Of a stretch of 64,000 bases of DNA, positions 47,834 to 55,247 are shown piece by piece. This DNA comes from JABGQS01 sp963674545 (lineage in GTDB: Bacteria; Bacillota; Clostridia; Christensenellales; SZUA-584): the NCBI GenBank assembly GCA_963674545.2, contig CAXXFB010000001.1, positions 2,294,001 to 2,358,000 of the forward strand, given 5' to 3'. Both the position numbers and the translations under genes were made by a program. Every line of letters begins with the position of its first letter. Within the stretch, counting starts at the first letter, position 1. The notes below the pieces were generated by a model, which searched no databases, had not been told where the DNA came from, and worked only from the letters and a program-made list of their open reading frames with translations.

Positions 47834-49615
47834 CTATGCTCTCTTTTGGAAATCAGCTTTCTTTTTAGTTCCCTTGGCTTTTAGAACTATGAGAGTTACG
47901 CCTGTTGCTATAACTCCTGCGCCAAGAACGCATATCACTATTATTGCCCAGACCGGAAGCCCGGATGAGTCATCATCAGTCATATCTATTTCTACAGCAC
48001 TTGGCGTTTCAGATTCTTGCGCAAATTCGGTCTCATCGGGAACGCTAGTCGGCGTTTCGCTTTCTGTAGTTGTAGTTGCAGCTGGCGAAGCAGAGGCTTC
48101 TGCAGCCGCAAGAGTAGTCGGCTCAACGTCTGTATACGCACGTATTATAGTGTCGATGCTGTGGGAGGGCACAACAACGTGATAGTCTACGCCCACATGA
48201 TAGAGGTAGGTCGTTTCGGGCGTAAGGCCGGTATGTTCATAAGAAAGCTCAGTAGGCAGGAGTTCTTCAAGTTTAGTGTATGAATCGCTCAGATACACGT
48301 TATAGCTGTCAACGTTCCACGTAGCACCGCTGCTTGAACCATCCGTTCCTGCGTCCCATTCCAAAAGTATGCTTGTGTCGCCGGGAGTTGCAGTCACTTC
48401 TTCTATCGGTTTTAACTGCCGCTCGAAATATTTGGCGGAGCTGGTCGTGTTGTCCATTATCGTACGTGAATCTGTCCCCGGTGTCATATCGATGAAATTG
48501 AACTCCACGTTTATAAAATCATACGCTTTGTCATCAAAGCTGCTGGGCAGCTCCCGTATTCGGTTTACCATAACATCCAACAGATAGAGGTTTGATGCGT
48601 CGCCGATGTTGTCCGGCAGCCTTGTTATCCGGTTCTGCCTTGCTGTTATCTGTTCTATGGCACAGCAGGTACCGATGTTGTCCGGCAGGCTATAGAGGCT
48701 GTTTTCATTTGCTATCAGCGATATAAAACTTGGGATCTCAAACAGTTCTTGAGGAAGCGCTTCAAGGCTGTTTCTGCTTATCATCAGGTATTCTAGGTGG
48801 GTCATACCCGAGATTGCTGAAGACAGAGAATCGATGCTGTTGTCATCGATGCTGAGTGTCTTGATAGATGACATCGTGTATAGCTGGCTTGGAAGGGTGC
48901 TTAGCCCGGTATCGTTAAGGTAAAGAACTCTGAGATCGTTAAGACTGTTTATGCCAGGCGGTATCGACCCAAGATTATTTTCGTTTAGTCTCAGTTCCGT
49001 AAGGTTAGGCAGAGTGGTAAGCTCCGTCGGGAAAGAAGAGAAGCTGCATGATTCGAGCCACAATTTATCTAGGCTGCTAAAAGCAGATATCCCAGCATCG
49101 ACTGAAGCGATGGGATTGTTGCTTAAACTCACTGAAGAAAGGTTGGGTGCATTGCAAAGCCCCATGGGAAACTCGGTAAAGTCATTGTACTGTAGGGAGA
49201 TATTTGTCAGCCCCGTAGTATAAGTGAAATCTGGCATGGATGTAAGGTTGTTGTTCTGCATGCTAAGCCCGGTTATTCCCGTGCAGTACTGTATTCCCTG
49301 TGCGTCTGAAATGTCTTTGTTGTCAAAATACAGCGTGCCTGTCAGCCCTGCCAGCTCAAAGAAATATATATCCTGAGATAGAGGCTTGCCAAGCTCCTGA
49401 TGGAGCGCTTCGTTAAGGTTTGGGTCGGGGATGTCTGCAACGAAACTTAAAAACGTTGGCAGTGGAGAGATGGGAATAAACGTAGGACGCCCCTCAAATC
49501 CGGGCTGGTCCGCATCTGGCGAAGGCGGCGAAGCGGAGTAAGACACTCCTATTCCGACCAGCGAAACGACAAGGACAATTACAATTAAAACGATTATGAA
49601 TTGATATCTTTTCAC
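47834..49615 (-). CDS. Surface leucine-rich-repeat protein with fibronectin-like domain and membrane anchors
   Basis: A 593-residue extracytoplasmic protein. An N-terminal signal-anchor helix (about 4-25) is followed by roughly ten leucine-rich repeats (about 100-370, for example LTNISLQYNDFTEFP), a fibronectin type III-like domain (about 385-480, TPGDTSILLEWDAG), a Ser/Thr/Glu-rich linker, and a C-terminal helix with a basic tail (ending KKKADFQKRA). No LPXTG motif, so it is membrane- rather than sortase-anchored. GTG 49615 is chosen because GGAGG lies 8 nt upstream. Adhesion or protein binding is inferred from the repeats. Confidence 0.85.
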   Translation of the reverse strand: MKRYQFIIVLIVIVLVVSLVGIGVSYSASPPSPDADQPGFEGRPTFIPISPLPTFLSFVADIPDPNLNEALHQELGKPLSQDIYFFELAGLTGTLYFDNKDISDAQGIQYCTGITGLSMQNNNLTSMPDFTYTTGLTNISLQYNDFTEFPMGLCNAPNLSSVSLSNNPIASVDAGISAFSSLDKLWLESCSFSSFPTELTTLPNLTELRLNENNLGSIPPGINSLNDLRVLYLNDTGLSTLPSQLYTMSSIKTLSIDDNSIDSLSSAISGMTHLEYLMISRNSLEALPQELFEIPSFISLIANENSLYSLPDNIGTCCAIEQITARQNRITRLPDNIGDASNLYLLDVMVNRIRELPSSFDDKAYDFINVEFNFIDMTPGTDSRTIMDNTTSSAKYFERQLKPIEEVTATPGDTSILLEWDAGTDGSSSGATWNVDSYNVYLSDSYTKLEELLPTELSYEHTGLTPETTYLYHVGVDYHVVVPSHSIDTIIRAYTDVEPTTLAAAEASASPAATTTTESETPTSVPDETEFAQESETPSAVEIDMTDDDSSGLPVWAIIVICVLGAGVIATGVTLIVLKAKGTKKKADFQKRA

Positions 49616-49744
49616 AACACTACCTCCTGCACAGCGGCGCAATATAATATTTTTTAATCTAGTTTAAAGCGGGTTTGCTCAAGCAATAAAGAATGTATAT
49701 AAATTATACCACCGAAAGAGACGGATTGCAAAATGAGACGCTAC

Positions 49745-49801
49745 TTGACAATACATAGTAGCTATGCTATACTTAAGCCAGATACTATGTGATACATAGT
49801 A
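49745..49801 (+). promoter_or_regulatory. padR promoter with two palindromic operators
   Basis: TTGACA (49745-49750), 17-bp spacer, extended TGC-TATACT (hexamer 49768-49773). Operator 1 lies in the spacer (CATAG-TAG-CTATG, 49754-49766). Operator 2 is the perfect palindrome TACTATGT-GAT-ACATAGTA (49783-49801), just before the ribosome site. Both contain the CATAG/CTATG core. Confidence 0.8.
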
Positions 49802-49815
49802 GAGGAGGTGCAGGC

Positions 49816-50145
49816 ATGGCGTCGGACACACAGATGATAAAAGGCATACTTGAAGGTTGTATTCTTGCGGTGCTGTCAAAAGAGCAAAGCTATGGATACA
49901 GGGTGGTAGAGCTTCTGCGTGTACTTGGGTTTGCCGGCATTTCTGAAGCCACCGTATATCCCATATTGAACCGGCTGGAGAAAAAAGGGGATATCTCCTT
50001 CGAGAAAAAAAGCTCTAAACTCGGGCCGCCGAGGAAGTATTACTCACTTACAAAACAGGGGCTGCTTGCTCTTGGAGGATTTATCGAGAGCTGGGGAAAA
50101 ACAAGCGGGATCGTTGAAAAGGTGCTTGAGGAGGTAGAAGTATGA
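49816..50145 (+). CDS. PadR-family transcriptional regulator
   Basis: A 109-residue winged-helix repressor of the short (PadR-s1) type. The DNA-binding domain includes SYGYRVVELLR and SEATVYPILNRLEKKGDI, then the wing GPPRKYYSLTKQG, and a short C-terminal dimer helix. ATG 49816 has GAGGAGGTG upstream; the frame start at 49789 lies inside operator 2. The next gene overlaps by 4 bp (ATGA). Autoregulation is likely, given two palindromes in its promoter. The inducer is unknown. Confidence 0.92.
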   Translation: MASDTQMIKGILEGCILAVLSKEQSYGYRVVELLRVLGFAGISEATVYPILNRLEKKGDISFEKKSSKLGPPRKYYSLTKQGLLALGGFIESWGKTSGIVEKVLEEVEV

Positions 50146-51005
50146 AGGTATCACGAAAATCCGTCTGGATGATTGCGCTATCGCTGCTGGTGTCGGCGGC
50201 GCTTATAATAACGGTTGTGCTGTATGCTGTCGGCGCAAGCAAAAAAGAACCGGTGCAGAGTGCGGAGATGTGGTTTATCATAGGAATGATAGCCATAGCC
50301 GTATTGACTTTTGGGTTGTTTACGTGGAGAAGGCTGCATAGAAGCAAATACGTAAAAAAGCTTGATGCACAGTTTTTCGAAGCTTATGAAAAGTTCAGCG
50401 ATGCTTTGGGCGGAGCAAAGCTCTCTAAAGCAGAGGTGAGGGAAACAAAGCAGGATGTACTTTCGCTCTTGCTGGAGGCACAGCAAGGCGGCAGAAGCGC
50501 TGACGAAGTAACAGGGACGGATATAGGCGAATTTGCAGAAAGAGTGCGAAGCTCTTTTGGCTACCGCAGTTCGTTCTGGTTCGAGCTTGGCTCGGTGGTG
50601 CAATACGGCATATTCTTTGTCGTTTTCATACAGGTTCTTCTTTATTTCAGCGAGCTGTGCACAGTGCCGTTTTTTGAGTGCGAACTTGGGCTTTCGCTTG
50701 TAATAATGTTCGTACCTATAATATTCGTTATATATCCTTTGCTGAAAAAAGCGATACGCAGCGAGAAACGGATGTATCTGATGCTGCTCCCGATACTCTA
50801 CGGCGTAGCTTACATAGGTCTTGTGATTTTGTTGGATAACGTTTTTGGGAACTTAGCATGGGTAAGATATATTCTTGATACTCAGGTAGTTATGATATCT
50901 TCGCTTTTACAGCTTATAGCCATGGTCGTTGTTTTTGCAGGTGTACAGGTTTTGAAGTGGTATATGAGGCGGCGGTCTCTTAAAAAGCTGAGCCTGCAGG
51001 AATAA
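50142..51005 (+). CDS. PadR-coupled polytopic membrane protein, hypothetical
   Basis: A 287-residue protein with six hydrophobic helices (about 7-30, 43-63, 147-165, 173-195, 205-228 and 240-262) and a charged cytoplasmic stretch between helices 2 and 3. Small PadR regulators are often followed by such proteins of unknown function, resembling DUF1129/DUF1700 families; I cannot assign one. The start overlaps padR by 4 bp. Control by PadR is near certain from the shared transcript. Confidence 0.75.
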   Translation: MKVSRKSVWMIALSLLVSAALIITVVLYAVGASKKEPVQSAEMWFIIGMIAIAVLTFGLFTWRRLHRSKYVKKLDAQFFEAYEKFSDALGGAKLSKAEVRETKQDVLSLLLEAQQGGRSADEVTGTDIGEFAERVRSSFGYRSSFWFELGSVVQYGIFFVVFIQVLLYFSELCTVPFFECELGLSLVIMFVPIIFVIYPLLKKAIRSEKRMYLMLLPILYGVAYIGLVILLDNVFGNLAWVRYILDTQVVMISSLLQLIAMVVVFAGVQVLKWYMRRRSLKKLSLQE

Positions 51006-51023
51006 CATAATAGAAACTTATGG

Positions 51024-51057
51024 CCGCAGCGCTAAAAGGTTTCGCTGCGGTTTTTTT
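51024..51057 (+). terminator. Rho-independent terminator of the padR operon
   Basis: CCGCAGCG (51024-51031) and CGCTGCGG (51043-51050), then T7. Confidence 0.9.
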
Positions 51058-51136
51058 GTATCTAAAAATGAGTTGTGGTACACGGCAGCTACGTGTGGTA
51101 TGATATTGTGCGAAGTCTGAAAAGGAAAAAGCATAA

Positions 51137-52054
51137 GTGTCAAAAAACATATTGCCTGAAAAGAGAATAAAGCTGGCTGACATTTCACTTCTGTTTGTTG
51201 CTGTTCTTTGGGGAGCAGGTTTTGTTGCGGTGCAGTATTCGCTTGATTCAGGAATGCCGCCTTCTCTTATAATATCGATCCGTTTTACAATAGGCGCATT
51301 GATAGTTTTTGCACTGCGTTTTAGACGTATTATAAAAATATCGGGCAGGGAGTTTTTATACGGTTCGATCGCCGGAGCTCTTTTGTTTTTCAGCTTTTTC
51401 ACGCAGACTTTAGGACAGATAAGGACAAGTGTATCAAACTCTGCATTTATTACTGCCGTATACGTCATACTGGTGCCGTTCGCAGCATGGATAGCAAAGC
51501 GTAAAGCGCCAAAGACAAAGATGTTCATACTTGTTTTTACAACGCTTATCGGCGTGCTGGTGCTGACATATACTAAAGGCAGCAGTTTTGTGTCTTTCGG
51601 ACTGGGGGATGTTTTTCTGCTTCTGTGTGCTGCAGGGTTTGCTGTACATATCGTCTTCCTAGGCGTAAAAACACGTGATATGGATCCTGTACGCATAACT
51701 TTTGTACAGCTTTTTGTAAGCGCTGTGCTGGGTACAGCAATGTTTTTTATATTCGAGAAGCCTTCAGCGCTTAGCATAGATTGGAGCAAAGGACTTCCGG
51801 CTATAGCGTATGTCGGCGTGTTCAGCACAGCCGTATGCTATTTTCTGCAGACGTGGGCGCAGACTATCACCCAGCCGTCTAAAGCGGCTATACTGATGTC
51901 TTCAGAGAGCCTGTTTGGTTCGCTTTTTGCTATAGTTCTTGGATTCGAAGCTTTCAGGATAAACATAGTTATCGGCGGCATTATAATAATGGGCAGCGTG
52001 ATATTGTCGGAGGTTCAGCTGAATAGAACCGGGCGAAGCCTAAATGAAAATTGA
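51137..52054 (+). CDS. EamA/DMT-superfamily transporter
   Basis: A 305-residue protein with ten hydrophobic helices in two homologous EamA halves (LLFVAVLWGAGFVAV opens the first; FSTAVCYFLQTWAQT and SSESLFGSLFA mark the second). Members export amino acids, nucleosides or other metabolites. The start is GTG with AAAGGA about 9 nt upstream. It is a single gene; the promoter of the methyltransferase overlaps its end. Confidence 0.9.
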   Translation: MSKNILPEKRIKLADISLLFVAVLWGAGFVAVQYSLDSGMPPSLIISIRFTIGALIVFALRFRRIIKISGREFLYGSIAGALLFFSFFTQTLGQIRTSVSNSAFITAVYVILVPFAAWIAKRKAPKTKMFILVFTTLIGVLVLTYTKGSSFVSFGLGDVFLLLCAAGFAVHIVFLGVKTRDMDPVRITFVQLFVSAVLGTAMFFIFEKPSALSIDWSKGLPAIAYVGVFSTAVCYFLQTWAQTITQPSKAAILMSSESLFGSLFAIVLGFEAFRINIVIGGIIIMGSVILSEVQLNRTGRSLNEN

Positions 52055-52080
52055 CACAACAGTTGTTAAAGTGATATAAA
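52051..52080 (+). promoter_or_regulatory. Promoter for the methyltransferase gene
   Basis: TTGACA (52051-52056), 18-bp spacer, extended TGA-TATAAA (hexamer 52075-52080). The -35 overlaps the EamA stop codon. Confidence 0.65.
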
Positions 52081-52120
52081 ATCATTGGTATCATATATAT
52101 TTTTATACGAGAGACACAAA

Positions 52121-52735
52121 ATGAGCTTAGAGAAAATAAGGGAATATTTCGGGAGCCTTGCGCAAAGCTGGGACGATCATCTTAGCGAAGATCCGGAGAA
52201 GATAAAAAGCATACTCGATGCTGGCGGTATATCTGAAGGCCAAAGAATCGTAGATATTGCCTGTGGCACGGGAGTGCTTTTCGATCATATACTTAGAAGA
52301 AGACCGGCTTTGCTGATGGGCGTTGATGTCTGCGATGCAATGGCACAGATTGCACGAAGCAAGTTCTGCGACGAGCGGCTAGAAGTTGCGACGCAGGATT
52401 TTTTATGCCTTGAAGAAGACGGTTTTGACAGGGCAGTGATCTATAATGCATATCCGCATTTTTTTGACAAAGCGGCGCTTGCAAAGAAGATATATGATGT
52501 GCTGGGTAACAGAGGCAGGTTTGTGCTTGCGCACGGACAGGGACGCCATATAGTAAACGGCGTTCACAAAGGTAAAAAAGAGAACGGAGTCAGCGTGGCG
52601 CTGCAGGCCGCTGCTATAGAGAGCAAATGGTTCGAGCCGTTTTTCGACATAGATATGGTGGAAGACTCCAAAGGCCTTTATATAATATCCGGAACAAAAA
52701 AGACATACGCAGCAAAAAAGCACACCCTGCCGTGA
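52121..52735 (+). CDS. Class I SAM-dependent methyltransferase
   Basis: A 204-residue methyltransferase of the UbiE/COQ5-like type. Motif I is VDIACGTGVLFDHI, the acidic end of strand 2 is GVDVCDAM, and YNAYPHFFDKAALAKKIYDVL is the post-I region. The substrate is unknown. ATG 52121 is chosen because it follows the predicted promoter and a GAGAG ribosome site; the frame start at 52085 lies next to the -10. The terminator overlaps its last codons. Confidence 0.85.
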   Translation: MSLEKIREYFGSLAQSWDDHLSEDPEKIKSILDAGGISEGQRIVDIACGTGVLFDHILRRRPALLMGVDVCDAMAQIARSKFCDERLEVATQDFLCLEEDGFDRAVIYNAYPHFFDKAALAKKIYDVLGNRGRFVLAHGQGRHIVNGVHKGKKENGVSVALQAAAIESKWFEPFFDIDMVEDSKGLYIISGTKKTYAAKKHTLP

Positions 52736-52747
52736 GGCGTGCTTTTT
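52713..52747. terminator. Bidirectional terminator overlapping the methyltransferase stop
   Basis: AAAAAGCAC arm inside the coding end and GTGCTTTTT arm after it, with an inner CC...GG. It serves the convergent ferredoxin gene too. Confidence 0.8.
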
Positions 52748-52801
52748 CGTGTTTGGAGGTTAAGATATTTTAGTCATCTCCATTGGGTACTGATGGAGGA
52801 G

Positions 52802-52987
52802 TTACTGGCTGTTGTCTACCGAAAACGTTGGGCAAATCTTTGTGCATTTCATGCATTCTATGCACTTTTCCTGATCTACTGTCGGTACTCCAAAACCCTC
52901 TTGGGTTATTGCATCTGCCGGGCAGAAATCGATGACCGGGCAAGGGTGATTCTGAGGGCAGCTGTATCCGTTTACTGTGATGTTCAT
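52802..52987 (-). CDS. Small 4Fe-4S ferredoxin-like protein
   Basis: A 61-residue iron-sulfur protein. The second cluster motif is complete (CIECMKCTKICP). The first is atypical: CPQNHPCPVIDFCP, that is CX5CX5CP, a spacing I have seen in small ferredoxins beside thioredoxin genes. Ataggaag-type purines precede the ATG. It follows trxA by 12 bp in the same direction. A role in passing electrons to thioredoxin is inferred from context. Confidence 0.82.
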   Translation of the reverse strand: MNITVNGYSCPQNHPCPVIDFCPADAITQEGFGVPTVDQEKCIECMKCTKICPTFSVDNSQ

Positions 52988-52999
52988 TCTATAACTTCC

Positions 53000-53329
53000 T
53001 TATGCTGTCTTTGACTGAATAAGGCGGTTAAGATTGTTTGTGTAATAGCTTTTGTCACGCACGCCCACAGAGTTGTCTGCGACTTTGCCCTTGTCGAAGA
53101 TTATAACGTTCGGTATGCTCATGATCCGAAATGCCTGTGCAAGTTCCATTTCTTCGTCAACGTTGACCTTTGCAACGATAACGTCATCTTTGAATTCGGA
53201 ATCTATGTTTTCCATGATGGGTGTAAGCATTCTACACGGTCCGCACCACGGTGCCCAAAAATCAACTATTACCGGTTTGTCGTTCTGCTCTATAGTAGCC
53301 TTAAAATTATCTTTTGTTAATTGTAACAT
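53000..53329 (-). CDS. trxA: Thioredoxin
   Basis: A 109-residue thioredoxin with the catalytic WAPWCGPCRM motif, the conserved cis-proline SIPNVIIF, and VDVDEEMELAQAFRI-like middle strand (here VNVDEEMELAQAF). Full length, cytoplasmic. AAGGATG lies before the ATG. It heads the trxA-ferredoxin unit. A Crp-type palindrome is 85 bp upstream, next to the Crp/Fnr gene. Confidence 0.94.
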   Translation of the reverse strand: MLQLTKDNFKATIEQNDKPVIVDFWAPWCGPCRMLTPIMENIDSEFKDDVIVAKVNVDEEMELAQAFRIMSIPNVIIFDKGKVADNSVGVRDKSYYTNNLNRLIQSKTA

Positions 53330-53413
53330 TTTATATCATCCTTTCATCTCGAGCCTTTTTTGTTTGTTTTGCTCTTTTCTGATATTAGAATACGACAAAT
53401 AGAGATATAAGAA

Positions 53414-53428
53414 TGTGACTTTATCACA
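53414..53428. promoter_or_regulatory. Crp/Fnr-type palindrome upstream of trxA
   Basis: TGTGACTTTATCACA: perfect TGTGA/TCACA half-sites with a 5-bp centre (E. coli Crp uses 6). It lies between the end of the crp-like gene and trxA. Confidence 0.65.
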
Positions 53429-53434
53429 CAAACA

Positions 53435-54070
53435 TCAATTTTTTTTGATTAATTTGATTTTGCCTCTTTTAATGATGAGATGACCCTGAGATTCAAGTTC
53501 TTTTAGCTTTCGGCTGACGACTTCCCTTGATGAGCCGATGTCTTTTGCTATGGTCTCATGTGTCGTGCGGATGACCAGGTCTTGGCCTGCTGAGCGTTCA
53601 AGGTAATTCTTTATCTTGTCTTCTATGCTGGGGAACTGAAGGAATTCTATAGTATTCAGTGCCATGATAAGCTTGTCGGCAAGGTTAGAGAACACAAACT
53701 CCCTGAAAACCGGACTGCTCTGTGCAAGGTGGTTGAAAGCTTCTGTGGAAAGAACGCAGAGTTCGCTTTCTTCAAGCGCTTCAGCTGTAAAGTCATATTC
53801 TAAGTTGGCGTATGCGCAGACTGCAGCAAGCACACATATCTCGCCTGCTCTTATCTTATACAGCGTTAAGTCTTTTCCAGTTTCAGAAGTTCTGAAAAGG
53901 CGTATGCTGCCGCTCAGCACAAATGGTATACCGCTGCATCTTTTATAGTCACCGACCATAAGCTGGCCTTTGTCAAGGTGTCTTATAACTGAATGTGCCT
54001 TAAAAAACTCCTTGTCCTTTGAATCAAGCTGGTCCAGCGCGGCAAATATTTTGAATATGTCATAGCTCAT
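53435..54070 (-). CDS. Crp/Fnr-family transcriptional regulator
   Basis: A 211-residue regulator: N-terminal cyclic-nucleotide-binding-like beta roll (about 15-125), dimer helix, and C-terminal helix-turn-helix (ETIAKDIGSSREVVSRKLKELESQG). The recognition helix SREVVSRKLKEL resembles Crp/Fnr, fitting the TGTGA site found next door. Four cysteines exist but lack the FNR N-terminal cluster spacing, so oxygen sensing by Fe-S is not supported. ATG 54070 is chosen (CGGAGAG upstream). Likely regulator of trxA-ferredoxin. Confidence 0.88.
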   Translation of the reverse strand: MSYDIFKIFAALDQLDSKDKEFFKAHSVIRHLDKGQLMVGDYKRCSGIPFVLSGSIRLFRTSETGKDLTLYKIRAGEICVLAAVCAYANLEYDFTAEALEESELCVLSTEAFNHLAQSSPVFREFVFSNLADKLIMALNTIEFLQFPSIEDKIKNYLERSAGQDLVIRTTHETIAKDIGSSREVVSRKLKELESQGHLIIKRGKIKLIKKN

Positions 54071-54160
54071 AGCGGCTCTCCGTTCTTTTCTCTGGTTCAT
54101 ATATTACCATAAAATCATCAAAAGAACATCCTTTTAAAAGCAAGGATAGTTTGCTGCAAA

Positions 54161-54188
54161 CAAAAAACAGGCAAAATCAAGCCTGTTT
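54161..54188 (-). terminator. Minus-strand terminator after the lipoprotein gene
   Basis: On the minus strand AAACAGGC, loop, GCCTGTTTTTTG. Confidence 0.8.
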
Positions 54189-54203
54189 CTATATTTGATA
54201 CGC

Positions 54204-54518
54204 TTATTCCGAGTAGTCTATGTCAGAAAAATCTCCGCCTGTCAGACCTTCAAGGGCATCGCTGAGCTCTTCAAGCTCTTCTTTGGTTTGCTGTGCCGAA
54301 GCTGTATCCTGCGGCGTGGCGGCAGGCTGTGCCGGCTCTGGTGTTTGTTCTGCTGACGGCACCGTAGGTATAGGAGTTTCTTCCGGCTGCGAGGCTTGCT
54401 GAACAGGGGTAGAAGCAGCCTCCGCATCAGTATTTTGCGTAGTGCTGGTTTTTTTATCATCACCGCAGCCCGAAAGCATAAGAACTGCTATTATCATTAT
54501 TATAAAAACTTTTTTCAT
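54204..54518 (-). CDS. Small Pro/Thr/Glu-rich lipoprotein, hypothetical
   Basis: A 104-residue exported protein. The signal peptide MKKVFIIMIIAVLMLSGC ends in a lipobox (LSGC), so it would be lipid-anchored at the cysteine. The rest is a low-complexity region rich in Thr, Pro, Gln, Ala and Glu, with an acidic C terminus (GGDFSDIDYSE). ATG 54518 has AAAGG 7 nt upstream; the TTG frame start at 54533 would sit in the ribosome site. No fold recognised; possibly a spacer or wall-spanning stalk. Confidence 0.78.
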   Translation of the reverse strand: MKKVFIIMIIAVLMLSGCGDDKKTSTTQNTDAEAASTPVQQASQPEETPIPTVPSAEQTPEPAQPAATPQDTASAQQTKEELEELSDALEGLTGGDFSDIDYSE

Positions 54519-54689
54519 ATGTATGCCTTTCAAAAGTTGATAGTGTCAAATGTATTAACACACCTATAATTATAATAAACACATTACAGCAAAATCAAAC
54601 GGTTTTTTTGATAGGTCAAGTCTAAGAAGAAAAGTTTTGATAGCGACAGGTTAAGATGATAGAATATAAAAAAACAAAAGAGGCCTGTT

Positions 54690-55214
54690 ATGAAAAAAGC
54701 TGTAGTTATATATATATCTAAGTCCGGATATACAAAAAAATATGCAGAATGGATAGCACAGGAAACAGGAGCCGATCTTAGAAATGCAAGCTCAGTTAAG
54801 AAAAATGAGCTTTCTGAGTATGACACGATAGTCTTTGGCGGTGCGCTCTATGCTACAGGTATAAACGGTATAAAAATAATCAGAAAAAATCTTGATGTGC
54901 TCGCTGGTAAGAAGATAATTGTATTCACTCTTGGCGCAACGCCTGTTAGGGAGAGCATAAAGCAGCAGATCATGGAAAAGAACTTCAGCACAAAGCAGCT
55001 TGAGACAATCAGTTTCTTCATGCTGCGTGGCGGTTTTGAATTTAGCAGGCTAACGGCATTTGACAAGGTGCTGATGATTCTGCTCAAGTTTAAGCTTAAA
55101 TCAAAAAAGAACCTGACTGCAGACGAGAGAGGGATGCTTCAAAGCTATTCTACGCCGGTCGATTTCACAAACAAAAAGAACATCCAACCCATAGTGGACG
55201 AAATGTACAAATAA
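54690..55214 (+). CDS. Flavodoxin-domain protein
   Basis: A 174-residue flavodoxin-like protein. The FMN phosphate loop is YISKSGYTKKYAEWIA, followed by FGGALYATGINGIK. The length and the 'HemG-like' flavodoxin_5 layout fit a family including protoporphyrinogen oxidase, but no haem genes are nearby, so a general electron carrier or quinone reductase is equally possible. AGAGG precedes the ATG. Ends at a bidirectional terminator. Confidence 0.85.
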   Translation: MKKAVVIYISKSGYTKKYAEWIAQETGADLRNASSVKKNELSEYDTIVFGGALYATGINGIKIIRKNLDVLAGKKIIVFTLGATPVRESIKQQIMEKNFSTKQLETISFFMLRGGFEFSRLTAFDKVLMILLKFKLKSKKNLTADERGMLQSYSTPVDFTNKKNIQPIVDEMYK

Positions 55215-55217
55215 AAG

Positions 55218-55247
55218 AAGGCCGGTTTTATAACCGGCCTTTGTTTT
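55218..55247. terminator. Bidirectional terminator between flavodoxin and NlpC/P60 genes
   Basis: AAGGCCGGTT, loop TTAT, AACCGGCCTT: perfect 10-bp stem, then TG and T5. Confidence 0.88.
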
